In this document: positions 44,620-54,601 of the stretch, piece after piece
Layout: each line of letters opens with the position of its first letter
How positions within the stretch are numbered: position 1 is the first letter of the stretch
DNA from: an uncultured Ulvibacter sp.
GTDB taxonomy: Bacteria > Bacteroidota > Bacteroidia > Flavobacteriales > Flavobacteriaceae
Direction of reading: 5' to 3'
DNA: 64,000 nt
NCBI GenBank assembly: GCA_913063405.1
Contig: CAJXZB010000001.1
Coordinates: 1 to 64,000, forward strand
Position numbers and translations under genes: made by a program
Notes under the pieces: model-generated
What the model was told of the DNA's origin: nothing
Database searches by the model: none
The model's input: only the letters and a program-made list of their open reading frames with translations

Positions 44620-45461
44620 TGACGAAACGTTTAGGAAATAAAAATAACAAGTCCAAAGAAATGTCTTTTTTGGATCACCTTGAAGACCTTCGCTGGCATT
44701 TAATTAGAGCAACGCTGGCCGTGATGGTGCTCGCTTGTATCGCGTTCCTTGCCAAGGACTTTATTTTTGACGTTCTTCTTTTTGGCCCAAAGAACCCAGA
44801 TTTCCCCACATATAAGTTATTGTGCAAAATAGCCACCAACATTGGTTTAGAGGATAGTTTTTGCTTTACAGAAGAACAGTTTAGAATACAGAGTAGGACG
44901 ATGGCGGGGCAATTCTCCGCTCATATATGGACCTCCATTATGGCTGGTTTCATTATTGCATTCCCCTATGTATTATATGAATTTTGGAAATTCATAAGTC
45001 CAGGACTTCACGACAACGAACGAAACACTAGTAGAGGGTTTATAGTTATTGCTTCTCTTTTGTTTTTTATAGGAGTGCTTTTTGGATATTATGTTGTTAC
45101 CCCCTTATCTATTAATTTCCTTGGAAGCTATCGCGTAAGTGATCAAGTGTTTAACGACTTTGACCTCAGTAGCTATATTGGATTAGTACGGGCCTCTGTA
45201 ATTGCCAGTGGACTAATATTCGAGCTACCTATTCTAATCTATTTCTTGACAAAAGTTGGTTTGGTAACACCAAAATTTCTTCGGAAGTACAGAAAATTTG
45301 CTTTGGTTATCGTTTTAATCATTTCAGCCGTTATAACACCTCCAGATATTGCAAGCCAGGTGATTGTTTCAGTACCAGTAATTATATTATACGAAATAAG
45401 CATATTTATATCTAAAGCCGTAATTCGGAAACAAAAAAGAAAAGAGAAAACTCATGGCTAA
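44619..45461 (+). CDS. tatC: Sec-independent protein translocase TatC
   Basis: This 280-residue six-helix membrane protein opens with the family hallmark MSFLDHLEDLRWHLIRATLAV and contains FAYPYVLYEFWKF-like ISPGLHDNERN and the late ITPPDIASQVIVSVPVIILYEIS block. TatC recognises twin-arginine signals such as that on the GH109-like enzyme at 245. It overlaps kdsD by one base and the next gene by 8 nt. No tatA is adjacent. Confidence 0.97.
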   Translation: MTKRLGNKNNKSKEMSFLDHLEDLRWHLIRATLAVMVLACIAFLAKDFIFDVLLFGPKNPDFPTYKLLCKIATNIGLEDSFCFTEEQFRIQSRTMAGQFSAHIWTSIMAGFIIAFPYVLYEFWKFISPGLHDNERNTSRGFIVIASLLFFIGVLFGYYVVTPLSINFLGSYRVSDQVFNDFDLSSYIGLVRASVIASGLIFELPILIYFLTKVGLVTPKFLRKYRKFALVIVLIISAVITPPDIASQVIVSVPVIILYEISIFISKAVIRKQKRKEKTHG

Positions 45462-45810
45462 TAACCCAATTGAAGAATTTAACGCCTACCGTTCAAAAAT
45501 GAACGAGAAAATGCTTGAGGAGAATAATAAGGTCATCAAACGTATTTTTAATTTGGACACTAACGCCTTTATGGAAGGCACCTTGTCTAAAAAGACAAAG
45601 GAACTACTAGGTCTGGGCAACTCCTTAGTACTTCGATGTGATGATTGTGTAAAATACCACTTGGAACAATGCCACAAACTTGGCATTAGTAAAGAAGAGG
45701 TTGTAGAAGGCATGAGTGTTTCTCTTTTGATAGGGGGAACCATCGTTATTCCACATCTACGAAAAGCATTTGAATATTGGGAAACTCTTGAGGAATTGGC
45801 AGAAAATTAA
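45454..45810 (+). CDS. Carboxymuconolactone decarboxylase/AhpD-like protein
   Basis: The 118-residue all-helical protein has the AhpD-type CxxC...H site CDDCVKYH (62-69), preceded by LLGLGNSLVLR, and a C-terminal VSLLIGGTIVIPHLRKA. Proteins of this fold are thiol-dependent peroxidase partners or decarboxylases; the CxxC favours redox. It overlaps tatC by 8 nt and precedes lptB by 40 nt. Confidence 0.87.
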   Translation: MANNPIEEFNAYRSKMNEKMLEENNKVIKRIFNLDTNAFMEGTLSKKTKELLGLGNSLVLRCDDCVKYHLEQCHKLGISKEEVVEGMSVSLLIGGTIVIPHLRKAFEYWETLEELAEN

Positions 45811-45849
45811 TTCTTACTTTTACAACGAAGCACAATCCAGACAATCTAA

Positions 45850-46590
45850 ATGAAACTAAAAGCAGAAGGGCTCATAAAATCTTATAAAGGCCGAAAAGTG
45901 GTCAAGGGTATTACTGTAGAGGTAAATCAAGGAGAGATTGTTGGTCTTCTGGGGCCAAACGGAGCAGGAAAAACAACTTCTTTCTATATGATTGTTGGCT
46001 TGATCAAGCCTAACGGCGGTCGTATTTACCTTGAAGGGACCGAAATCACAAACTTTCCAATGTACAAAAGAGCCCAAAATGGAATTGGGTATTTGGCACA
46101 AGAGGCATCTGTCTTTAGAAAATTGAGTGTAGAGGATAATATTCTAAGTGTTTTGCAACTTACCAAGCTTTCAAAAAAAGAGCAAAACATGAAAATGGAG
46201 TCGCTTATCGAAGAATTTGGCCTGGGTCATATACGCACGAATCGCGGTGATTTGTTAAGTGGTGGAGAACGTAGACGAACAGAGATTGCCAGAGCACTTG
46301 CAACAGATCCACATTTTATCTTGTTAGATGAGCCTTTCGCAGGAGTAGATCCTGTTGCGGTAGAAGATATTCAGCGTATTGTTGCCCAGTTAAAAAACAA
46401 AAACATTGGTATTCTTATTACCGACCATAATGTACAAGAAACCCTTGCTATCACGGATCGCACCTATCTTATGTTTGAAGGAAGTATTCTTAAACACGGA
46501 GAACCTGAAGAACTAGCAGCAGATGAGATGGTTCGAAAAGTTTATTTGGGTCAGAATTTTGAACTTCGGAAGAAAAAGTTGGAATTTTAG
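45850..46590 (+). CDS. lptB: Lipopolysaccharide export ATPase LptB
   Basis: This 246-residue ABC ATPase has Walker [10 protein letters not shown] (35-43), the LptB-typical [21 protein letters not shown], signature [16 protein letters not shown] and Walker [17 protein letters not shown], ending with the switch [12 protein letters not shown]. LptB powers LptFG and moves lipopolysaccharide from the inner membrane across the periplasm. It is the last gene of the kdsD operon and convergent with pssA with 4 nt between stops. Confidence 0.96.
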   Translation: MKLKAEGLIKSYKGRKVVKGITVEVNQGEIVGLLGPNGAGKTTSFYMIVGLIKPNGGRIYLEGTEITNFPMYKRAQNGIGYLAQEASVFRKLSVEDNILSVLQLTKLSKKEQNMKMESLIEEFGLGHIRTNRGDLLSGGERRRTEIARALATDPHFILLDEPFAGVDPVAVEDIQRIVAQLKNKNIGILITDHNVQETLAITDRTYLMFEGSILKHGEPEELAADEMVRKVYLGQNFELRKKKLEF

Positions 46591-46594
46591 GAAC

Positions 46595-47335
46595 TTAGCT
46601 TTCTTTCCAGAAAAGTGACAAAACAACATAGAAAAGTATAATCAACGGTATTGCCATAAACTTCAGCAGTATTAGCAACACAATACATAAGATTAAGAAT
46701 GTATAGCGCACTGCATTACTCTTAAAATCCCAAGTCTTAAATTTCAAAGCAAAAAGTCGCATTTCAGCATTTAAGAGCAACGAACTCACAATAGTCAAAC
46801 CAATCAAAAACCATTTGCTTAAGATAATCTCTTCCACCCATTCTGAATACTGAAAATGTAAAATCAACGGTAAACTCAATATTAGTAATGTATTTGCCGG
46901 TGTTGGCAAACCTATAAAACTATCCGTTTGTCTTGTGTCTACGTTAAATTTTGCAAGTCTATAGGCAGAAGCTACAGCAACCAATAGTCCAATAAAAGGT
47001 AAATAGCCCTCAAATCCACTGTTCCATGTATTATCTCCAAAGGTTTCAGAAAGATTAATCGTACTTCCAAAAAAAGCTTCGCTTAACAATTGTACCATAA
47101 CTATGGCAGGAACCACTCCGCTTGTCACCATATCTGCCAGAGAATCCAACTCTAGTCCAACATCACTTTGTGCATTCAGCAAACGCGCAGCCAAACCATC
47201 AAAGAAATCAAAGAAAATTCCGAAGAAAACAAAAAACGAAGCAGTTATAAGATCTCCAGAAACGGCATAGAGAATAGCGACACAACCACACAATAGATTT
47301 AGGGATGTTATCATGTTCGGAAGCTGTTTTATCAT
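46595..47335 (-). CDS. pssA: CDP-diacylglycerol-serine O-phosphatidyltransferase
   Basis: This is a CDP-alcohol phosphatidyltransferase of 246 residues with about seven membrane helices and the full catalytic signature DGLAARLLNAQSDVGLELD (46-64) followed by SLAD (65-68), where the aspartates bind metal. The opening IKQLPNMITSLNLLCGC is typical of PssA type II. The enzyme makes phosphatidylserine, the precursor of phosphatidylethanolamine. Divergent from the PorV-like gene. Confidence 0.92.
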   Translation of the reverse strand: MIKQLPNMITSLNLLCGCVAILYAVSGDLITASFFVFFGIFFDFFDGLAARLLNAQSDVGLELDSLADMVTSGVVPAIVMVQLLSEAFFGSTINLSETFGDNTWNSGFEGYLPFIGLLVAVASAYRLAKFNVDTRQTDSFIGLPTPANTLLILSLPLILHFQYSEWVEEIILSKWFLIGLTIVSSLLLNAEMRLFALKFKTWDFKSNAVRYTFLILCIVLLILLKFMAIPLIILFYVVLSLFWKES

Positions 47336-47435
47336 AATAAAAAGATCATTTGTGTAAAAATAGGAAAGTATTTGCGTCTAACATTATGAAAACACAATAT
47401 GTACCTAAAATTATAGTTTAGTATTCTGTAAAATA

Positions 47436-48533
47436 GTGAGATATTTGTCCAAATTTTCAAGCTTGAAGAAGAAATTATTTTTAGCATTTTTATTAGTCTC
47501 ATTTGCAACTTTTTCGCAAACGGTTAGAAAGTACTCTAATGAGTTTATGAATATAGGTGTTGATGCGGCCGCTTTTGGCATGTCTAATGCCGTTGTAGCC
47601 TCTACGAGTGATGTAAATTCTGGATATTGGAATCCTGCTGGATTGGTAAACCTCGAAGACCGCCAATTGTCGCTAATGCACGCTTCTTACTTTGCAAATA
47701 TTGCCAGTTATGATTACGCTGCTTTTGCAATGCCTTTAGATGATAAAAGTGCTGTTGCTCTATCGGTTATCAGGTTTGGAGTCGACAACATTCTAAACAC
47801 GACCCAGTTAATTGACAATCAAGGAAATATTGACTACAATCGAATTAGTGTTTTTTCTACAGCAGATTATGGTGTAACCTTTTCATATGCTCGAGCACTT
47901 CCGCTTGACGGATTAAATTTTGGAATCAATGCTAAGATTATTCGCAGGGTAATTGGAGATTTTGCTTCTTCATGGGGTTTTGGACTGGACGCAGGAATTC
48001 AATTTAAAAGCAAGAACGATTGGTATTTTGGATTGATGGCTAGAGACATTACTACCACCTTCAATGCTTGGGCTATAGACGAAGACGAATTCGCTACTAT
48101 CCAAGGTGCCATTGAAGGGCAGAACCAAGAGTTACCAGAATCGACTGAAATTACAATTCCGAAATTACAGCTAGGCATGTCCAAGAAGTTTGTTTTCCGA
48201 CACGATTATTCTCTACAGACGGAGGTCGACCTAAATGTTCGATTCGCTGAAACAAATGATATTATTTCTTCTTCTGCAACTAGTATTACTCCGGCTCTAG
48301 GGCTTGAATTTGGGTATATAGATATGATTTATTTGAGAGGTGGTGTTGGTAATTTTCAAAACATACGACAATTGGACGGTAGTGACTCTATTGGCTTTCA
48401 ACCTAATATTGGTGTTGGTTTCAAGTACAAAGGAATCCATGTCGATTATGCCCTTACCGATATTGGTGACCAAAGCGCTGCCTTATACTCCAATGTATTT
48501 TCTGTCAAATTGGATTGGAGTATTTTTAGATAA
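47436..48533 (+). CDS. PorV/PorQ-family outer-membrane protein
   Basis: A signal peptide (KKKLFLAFLLVSFATFSQ) leads into SNEFMNIGVDAAAFGMSNAV and TSDVNSGYWNPAGL, the N-terminal pattern of PorV/PorQ barrels (FadL-like) linked to type IX secretion. The C-terminal strand VKLDWSIF ends in an aromatic. GTG at 47436 opens the frame; TTG at 47463 would give a shorter, cleaner signal peptide. True PorV shuttles sorting-domain cargo. This may be the PorV2 paralogue, because it stands alone with the Lnb-like gene and not beside porU. Confidence 0.8.
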   Translation: MRYLSKFSSLKKKLFLAFLLVSFATFSQTVRKYSNEFMNIGVDAAAFGMSNAVVASTSDVNSGYWNPAGLVNLEDRQLSLMHASYFANIASYDYAAFAMPLDDKSAVALSVIRFGVDNILNTTQLIDNQGNIDYNRISVFSTADYGVTFSYARALPLDGLNFGINAKIIRRVIGDFASSWGFGLDAGIQFKSKNDWYFGLMARDITTTFNAWAIDEDEFATIQGAIEGQNQELPESTEITIPKLQLGMSKKFVFRHDYSLQTEVDLNVRFAETNDIISSSATSITPALGLEFGYIDMIYLRGGVGNFQNIRQLDGSDSIGFQPNIGVGFKYKGIHVDYALTDIGDQSAALYSNVFSVKLDWSIFR

Positions 48534-48595
48534 TCTCCTTATATTTTTATTGATTATTCGTTACTTTGATTTCTGAACTTGAATTCTGAAACCTC

Positions 48596-49780
48596 GTGAT
48601 AAAAAAGTACATTTTATTTGCTTTCATCTTTATTGCTGCAATTGCATATGCACAATATGGTTCTCTTTCTGAAACTTCTAAGGTTAGTATTCTTAGTCTT
48701 GGTCCTGGAGGTAATCTCAATGACTCTTTTGGACATTGTGCTTTTAGAATTAACGATAAGGAGAATAATATTGACATTGTTTATGATTATGGCCGATACG
48801 ACTTTAACACCCCCAATTTCTATCTTAAATTTGCAAGAGGTAAGCTATTATATGAATTAGGGACAAATAACTACCTGCCCTTTTTCGATTATTATAAAAG
48901 GCAAAATCGCTGGGTAAAGGAGCAGATTTTAGATCTTAACTATTCCGAAAAGCAGGCATTGTTCAATTTTCTTCAGAATAATAGCAAGCCTGAGAACAAG
49001 AAATACCGCTACGATTTCTTTTATGACAATTGCGCTACAAAGATTCCAGATGTGCTGGAAGCGGTTGTTGGTGACAAACTGGTATTTAAAGAAGGTCATA
49101 TTACCGAAGACTACTCTTTTAGAGAATTAATACAAAAAAATGTAAATGCCAATTCTTGGGGTAGCTTAGGAATGGATGTTGCCATAGGTGCCGTGGTTGA
49201 TAGAAAACCAAGACTTGTTGACTATCAGTTCTTACCAGAATATATCCTCAAAGGAGCCGATAACGCAATAGTAAAAAGAAACAATGACGAAGTACCATTG
49301 GTAAAACGAACCGTCTCACTTTTCGAGGCAGCGGAGGAAAAACATGAAAGTAACTTTTTTACCAGTCCCTTATTTATTTTTAGCTGTATTGGACTGTTAA
49401 TCTTACTTATAACCTACAAGGACTTTAAGAATAGTACAAGAACGCGCACATTAGATACTGTTATCTTCTTTATAACAGGAATTATTGGCGTAATGATATT
49501 ATTTCTTTGGTTTGGCACAGACCATTCAACAACGGCGAACAACTATAACCTTTTATGGTCTTCCCCCCTTTCACTTCTTTTCTTTATCTCAATTTTCCAA
49601 AAACAGCCCAAAGTTTGGTTACGGAAATATGTGTTCTTCCTATTACTGTGTTTTGCCTTACTTAGTATTCATTGGATTACTGGCGTACAAGTATTTGCAA
49701 TTGGACTAATCCCCCTATTTATCGCCTTGATAATACGCTACTTATACTTGATGAAGTATTTGAAAAATACTTCTGTCTAA
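48596..49780 (+). CDS. Lnb-like (DUF4105) lipoprotein acylation protein
   Basis: The 394 residues comprise a signal or anchor (1-19), a periplasmic DUF4105 domain (about 25-215) and four to five C-terminal membrane helices. Conserved His47 (LNDSFGHCAF) and a cysteine in FFYDNCATKIP are candidates for a papain-like catalytic pair. This domain is now associated with Lnb, the lipoprotein N-acyltransferase of Bacteroidota that replaces Lnt. GTG is the start. The position 60 nt after the PorV-like gene suggests co-transcription. Assignment to Lnb rests on the domain; activity is not shown. Confidence 0.8.
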   Translation: MIKKYILFAFIFIAAIAYAQYGSLSETSKVSILSLGPGGNLNDSFGHCAFRINDKENNIDIVYDYGRYDFNTPNFYLKFARGKLLYELGTNNYLPFFDYYKRQNRWVKEQILDLNYSEKQALFNFLQNNSKPENKKYRYDFFYDNCATKIPDVLEAVVGDKLVFKEGHITEDYSFRELIQKNVNANSWGSLGMDVAIGAVVDRKPRLVDYQFLPEYILKGADNAIVKRNNDEVPLVKRTVSLFEAAEEKHESNFFTSPLFIFSCIGLLILLITYKDFKNSTRTRTLDTVIFFITGIIGVMILFLWFGTDHSTTANNYNLLWSSPLSLLFFISIFQKQPKVWLRKYVFFLLLCFALLSIHWITGVQVFAIGLIPLFIALIIRYLYLMKYLKNTSV

Positions 49781-49785
49781 ATCTC

Positions 49786-51180
49786 CTACTGCCCTCTAAA
49801 AAATATAATTGTACTAAGTGTTTTAACCACGATGCTAATATCTAAAAACAGGCTACGATGTTTAATATAGTAAAGGTCATATTGTAATTTTTCCAGTGCG
49901 TCTTCTTCTGAAGAACCATATTTAGCATTTACCTGTGCCCAACCCGTAACGCCTGGTTTTACTAAGTGTCTGACTTCATAAAACGGTATGGCTTCCGAAA
50001 GTTCTTTGACAAAAACAGGTCTTTCGGGCCGAGGTCCTATAACACTCATTTCTCCTTTAATTACATTTATGAACTGTGGAATTTCATCGAACCTCGACTT
50101 CCGAAGAAAACGTCCAAACCTTGTTACTCTAGTATCCTTAGCGGTGGCGAACTGTGCACCGCTTTTTTCGGCATCGATCACCATACTTCTCAATTTATAA
50201 ATCCTAAAATGCTTCCCATTAATTCCAACCCGAACCTGTGTATAAAACAAAGGTCCCTTATTGGCAAACATATTTCCAATGAGTATTAAGGGAAACAACA
50301 CAAATCCAAAAGCCAATCCAACAATTGAGAACAATAGGTCTAATAACCTATGGAAAAATAAATAGAGTTTATTCTGGTTGCTTCGGCTAAACGGGAAATA
50401 TCTATAAAAGTCCTTATCTACATGCTGAACAGGCACTCGATGTGTAATTTCCTCATAAACTTGGGTATACTCACGAATCGCTACACCGTCTTCGAGCAAA
50501 GCTATCAATTTATTATATAAAGAAACTGTCATTCCGCTTGAGTCTGGCGTTGCAACTACAATTTCTGAAACGGTATTGCTTTCTACCAAACCATCAATAT
50601 CCTTCATCTTCACTTCATCAAAATCCTTGAAGTGAGGGCTTATGTACTTTTCGGAACTCGTATTAATAAATCCAACAACCTTATAGTTGGGGTCAGACTT
50701 TTGTAGCGAGGACACAATGCCATCTATATCTGATTCATTTGCAATTAGCAAAACCCGCTTAAAAAAACGAGGTGCTGAAACCAGAACGATATATGCATAT
50801 CGCCATAAAAACAATGCAACATTTATCGAAATATAGAAATAGACTATTTGCAAACGATTTTCAGGAAGTGTAGGCGTAAAAAATGGAGTTAGTAAGTAGA
50901 ATAGAACCGTAACTGAAGAAGTGAGAACAATGTTTTGGACAACAACTTCGAACTTACTGGCCTTTTGAAGGTTATACAATTCGAAAATAGTGGCAAAAAC
51001 ACTAAGATATAAACCTAAAACTATAGACCAGACCCAGTGTCGGGAATTTATTTTAAAATAATCAAAATCAAACACCTGTCCTACCAAATATAACAGGGCA
51101 AGTACACTTACAATGTCAAGAATGCGCAACAGGACTTTTCGTTCTGAAATGTCAAAATGAATGTTAGACTTCTTGTCCAT
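49786..51180 (-). CDS. Polyprenyl-phosphate sugar-1-phosphate transferase (initiating, WcaJ-like)
   Basis: This 464-residue enzyme has four N-terminal membrane helices, a Rossmann-like soluble part (about 130-240) and, after a fifth helix (LLDLLFSIVGLAFGFVLFPLIL), the bacterial sugar transferase domain. The domain keeps KGPLFYTQVRVGINGKHFRIYKLRSM, SRFDEIPQFINVIKGEMSVIGPRP and RHLVKPGVTGWAQV. It loads the first sugar phosphate onto undecaprenyl phosphate and so starts the glycan. It is the most downstream gene of the polysaccharide cluster. Confidence 0.94.
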   Translation of the reverse strand: MDKKSNIHFDISERKVLLRILDIVSVLALLYLVGQVFDFDYFKINSRHWVWSIVLGLYLSVFATIFELYNLQKASKFEVVVQNIVLTSSVTVLFYLLTPFFTPTLPENRLQIVYFYISINVALFLWRYAYIVLVSAPRFFKRVLLIANESDIDGIVSSLQKSDPNYKVVGFINTSSEKYISPHFKDFDEVKMKDIDGLVESNTVSEIVVATPDSSGMTVSLYNKLIALLEDGVAIREYTQVYEEITHRVPVQHVDKDFYRYFPFSRSNQNKLYLFFHRLLDLLFSIVGLAFGFVLFPLILIGNMFANKGPLFYTQVRVGINGKHFRIYKLRSMVIDAEKSGAQFATAKDTRVTRFGRFLRKSRFDEIPQFINVIKGEMSVIGPRPERPVFVKELSEAIPFYEVRHLVKPGVTGWAQVNAKYGSSEEDALEKLQYDLYYIKHRSLFLDISIVVKTLSTIIFFRGQ

Positions 51181-51214
51181 GATTTGGTTTCGGCTTGTTA
51201 AAAGTAGGGATTTC

Positions 51215-52228
51215 TTAGCTCATAAGTGCAAGCCAGCTCTTTTTTACTTTTTCCCAATCGAACAACTCTGCCGCCTGACGACCTTTCCTAGAAAGACGTT
51301 CCGTTTTCACCGTGTCTTCAAGCAAATTGGTTATAGCATTAACAAAAGCATCGGCATTATTTGGCGGAACAAGTACACTTGTTTCTTGATTCACCAAAAA
51401 TGGAATTCCCCCAACATTTGTGGTTACAATAGGCAACCCTAATGCAGCCGCCTCTATAAGGCTAACGGGCGTATTATCGAAATTAGTTGTATTTATAAAA
51501 ATGTCATGTGAGGCAGAAAGTTCAATCCACTGTTTCCTTGATAATTTACCCGTGATGGTTACTGGTAAGCCTTTAGCTTCAATTTTGCATTTTTCGAGAG
51601 AGCCATCTTTTTCCGGACCCACCATTGTCAATGATACGTTAATACCCTTATCTATCAACTTTTTGAGTATTTCGACAGCCAACAACGGATTGTAAATTTC
51701 GGCGAAAGACCGAACCCATAGCAATCGAGGCTGTATCTCTTTCCGAAGAAGGAACGGATAGTTTCTAATTTCAACCGAATTGGGAATATGCATAATATTA
51801 TGATATCCATTTCGCTGAAAAGCTTCCATTAAATATTTAGAAGGAGCCACGTTGATTTTAGCTCCCTTAAAAAGCCTTTTAGAATAACCAGGACTCTTAG
51901 AAAGGCGCTCAGGCAAATTACCACCATGCAATATAGGAACATATGCTACTGCTAAAATTCGGCAAAGCCAAGCCACCATAACGGCATAGAAGAAATTTTG
52001 CGTACTGTAGGTATCGATCAAAACATGAGAAACCTTAGGGCCAAACCTGAGCGTTGCGACTAACATATTAAAAAATCGTAGTAGCTTATTGTGTTTCGAT
52101 GAAGCAGTAAAAACCTCAAAGCCTTCCTTCTCTAACAATAGACTTAAAGTGTCAATTGTTGAAACCGTCTTCCCTTTTTCGGAAAGCTTATTTCCTATGT
52201 AAAGAACGCCTCTTTTTTGCATCGACAA
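51215..52228 (-). CDS. Glycosyltransferase family 4 (GT-B)
   Basis: The 337 residues show the GT4 fold with an N-terminal GNKLSEKGKTVST acceptor region and a C-terminal nucleotide-sugar site INTTNFDNTPVSLIEAAALGLP with the EX7E-like glutamate, then VTTNVGGIPFLV. It adds one sugar to the growing glycan on the cytoplasmic side; donor and acceptor are unknown. It overlaps the upstream polymerase gene by 41 nt, a large overlap that indicates tight coupling. Confidence 0.88.
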   Translation of the reverse strand: MSMQKRGVLYIGNKLSEKGKTVSTIDTLSLLLEKEGFEVFTASSKHNKLLRFFNMLVATLRFGPKVSHVLIDTYSTQNFFYAVMVAWLCRILAVAYVPILHGGNLPERLSKSPGYSKRLFKGAKINVAPSKYLMEAFQRNGYHNIMHIPNSVEIRNYPFLLRKEIQPRLLWVRSFAEIYNPLLAVEILKKLIDKGINVSLTMVGPEKDGSLEKCKIEAKGLPVTITGKLSRKQWIELSASHDIFINTTNFDNTPVSLIEAAALGLPIVTTNVGGIPFLVNQETSVLVPPNNADAFVNAITNLLEDTVKTERLSRKGRQAAELFDWEKVKKSWLALMS

Positions 52229-53498
52229 TTGATATTAAACACAGACCATATATAAACGCAGGTGCCGCTATACGCATGGAGGAATGATTTATAGTTAAAA
52301 ACCAAAAAAGTACAAATGAAAAAAGAAACAGGTTTGACCTGTTCTTGGTCCAATAAATCATTGGAGTAATTAATAATATAAATAATGCCAACAAACCAAA
52401 AGCTCCATGCTCGGATAACATTCTACTCACTTCATTATGACTAGCTGAATCATGTCTTGTTTTCTCCAATCGTCTCTCTTTCATTTTTCCTATTCCAATT
52501 CCAGTAATTGGGTTTTCATAAAAAGCCTCTAATTCAGAATTTAACAACTCCGCTCTTCCAGTCGTGAGATCTTCTTTTTCAGTTCCAGACGCATCCTGAT
52601 TGGCATATCTTTTATCTATTAATCCAGATGTAGATAAAGACGTATAAATCCAGGTCAAAAGTATTATAACAAAGATTCCAGCAATTTTAGGCACTAGTAT
52701 TACTTTTTGCTTCGTGCGAGAATTCAAAAAATAAATACCGAAAAAAACAACTGCACATAAACCAGCAGTGATTACTCCACCTCTTGAAAACGTAATGATA
52801 CCTCTATAACTTACGAATATTAGTAATATAATATCAATACTATTAATTACCCAATTTTTAATCATAAATAGTCGAGAAAAAAGGATGAACATACCTAATC
52901 CTAAAATCGTTGAAACTTGATTCGGACCAAATCCTCCAGACGCAGCAAAATTTGACTGTGTACCAGTCAAGACATCACGAATGTTAGGGGTATAAACATA
53001 CAAGTACAAGGTCACGGAGAGAATTGGCAACAATGCAGATAACAAAATTCCCTGTAACCGCTGTGATGTGACTTCTCGATTATAACAGTATAATGCAGAA
53101 ATACCCAAACATATAGGGCCACTTAAGTTAAATCCGATTGCATTTGCAATATTAGTCTCGTAATTGAGGTTAATTGCAGAAAATAATATGCCTGGTATTA
53201 AAAGAAGTAGAAAGAATATATAGGCCCAAGATTTGCGATGAAAACCTCTATAAAACATACCCAAGGTTAAGAACCCAATAACCGAGTATTTCGCAAACTC
53301 GTATGAAAAAGCACCTCCTGTCATTCTAGAGAAAACCTCAAACCCAGTCATATATGCTGCTGCTAGTAATACTTCATCGTTTTTATTTCTACTTGAAAAA
53401 ATTCTATAAAAAAAATAGATGACAGCTGCAAACAAAAACAATTTTGCCGAAAATTCATTCCAATAGACAACCATTGCCATTCCAATATGGAGTAGCAA
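52188..53498 (-). CDS. O-antigen ligase/polymerase-like membrane protein (Wzy/WaaL family)
   Basis: The 436-residue protein has about eleven membrane helices and a large periplasmic loop (about 300-365) with ENPITGIGIGKMKERR and SASHNEVSRMLSEHGAFGLL, the Wzy_C histidine motif. SYRGIITFSRGGVI is the second conserved arginine block. It polymerises repeat units or ligates the glycan to its carrier. Codon use in this AT-rich gene looks lower in GC than its neighbours, common for wzy. Confidence 0.87.
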   Translation of the reverse strand: MLLHIGMAMVVYWNEFSAKLFLFAAVIYFFYRIFSSRNKNDEVLLAAAYMTGFEVFSRMTGGAFSYEFAKYSVIGFLTLGMFYRGFHRKSWAYIFFLLLLIPGILFSAINLNYETNIANAIGFNLSGPICLGISALYCYNREVTSQRLQGILLSALLPILSVTLYLYVYTPNIRDVLTGTQSNFAASGGFGPNQVSTILGLGMFILFSRLFMIKNWVINSIDIILLIFVSYRGIITFSRGGVITAGLCAVVFFGIYFLNSRTKQKVILVPKIAGIFVIILLTWIYTSLSTSGLIDKRYANQDASGTEKEDLTTGRAELLNSELEAFYENPITGIGIGKMKERRLEKTRHDSASHNEVSRMLSEHGAFGLLALFILLITPMIYWTKNRSNLFLFSFVLFWFLTINHSSMRIAAPAFIYGLCLISIVDAKKRRSLHRK

Positions 53499-53539
53499 TA
53501 AATGAATATATGTTATTCTATTGAGTGGTTTAATAATTC

Positions 53540-54601
53540 TTACTTTTGATAAATATCTAAGATCAAAGGTAAGATACTTTCGAACGAATATAACGTACCA
53601 ATACGTTTTGAAAAATCAGAAGCATCAGCTTCCTTCGATTTAGGATCACTAAAATAATACATAATGGCCTCGGCTAGAACCCTATAGTTATTTGGCGGTA
53701 CAATTTTACCATAATTGTTGACAACTTCCTTACATTGTCCAACATTAGTACAAACAACAGGCAAACCCGCTAATCCATATTCGAGCAGTGATACAGGCAA
53801 TCCTTCAGACTTAGAAGACAATGCTCCAATTGAAGCTGTCTTTAGTAATTTTATCACATCATTTTGAGCGCCATATAGGTTAATCGCATCTATATTATTT
53901 TCAGATATAAATGAAACTAAACTATCGTAATACGGATCATTATTAATTTTACCTATGAGGTGCAATGATGCTAAGGGATATTCTTCTTTTACCAACTGAA
54001 AAGCCTTAAAAAGGTTCAAATGATCTTTTTGTGGTCTTAAGTTGGCTAAACAAACAATTCTAAATCCTTCAGTACCTCCAAGAATAACATTCGAATCTCC
54101 TGTCATCGATTCGGAAACAAAGTTATTCAAGAAGACTACTTTTTTACATTTCAAATTCTCGATTGCCCAGTCCTTAAGAATCTCATTCACAGAAATTATC
54201 GCTGAAAAAAACCTCGAACTCCATTTTAAAATTCCATACTTTCTTTCTCCTAACATTTCGCTGTTTCCGTAGTGATCATGCCAAATCAATCGTGTATTGG
54301 GCTTTAAAATTTTGATCAAAGTGGCGTAAAAGAAGCTACTGGAGTGCGCGTGAATAACTTCAATCCTATTTTTTTTTATAAAACCCAGTAACTTTCGAAA
54401 TGCCGCTAGATCCAATGTGCTTTTTTTATTCAAAAAACAATAACCAATTTCCTTATCAATAGTTGAGTTAAGCAGGCCTTCTTCCCTGCTCACACATAAA
54501 AATGATTTGTCAATATGACTAGACAATTTGTTGGCAAAGGTAACAGCCATACGCTCAGCTCCTCCTGGATGTAAAGAATCGATAAGTTGCATTACCTGCA
54601 T
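53540..54601 (-). CDS. Glycosyltransferase family 4
   Basis: The ATG at 54601 gives MQVMQLIDSLHPGGAERMAV, the standard GT4 opening with the GGAER loop. The longer frame to 54658 runs into the previous gene. The donor site is SSKSEGLPVSLLEYGLAGLP followed by VVCTNVGQCKEVV. The start overlaps the upstream stop by one base (TAATG). The protein is about 353 residues. Sugar specificity is unknown. Confidence 0.9.
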   Translation of the reverse strand: MQVMQLIDSLHPGGAERMAVTFANKLSSHIDKSFLCVSREEGLLNSTIDKEIGYCFLNKKSTLDLAAFRKLLGFIKKNRIEVIHAHSSSFFYATLIKILKPNTRLIWHDHYGNSEMLGERKYGILKWSSRFFSAIISVNEILKDWAIENLKCKKVVFLNNFVSESMTGDSNVILGGTEGFRIVCLANLRPQKDHLNLFKAFQLVKEEYPLASLHLIGKINNDPYYDSLVSFISENNIDAINLYGAQNDVIKLLKTASIGALSSKSEGLPVSLLEYGLAGLPVVCTNVGQCKEVVNNYGKIVPPNNYRVLAEAIMYYFSDPKSKEADASDFSKRIGTLYSFESILPLILDIYQK

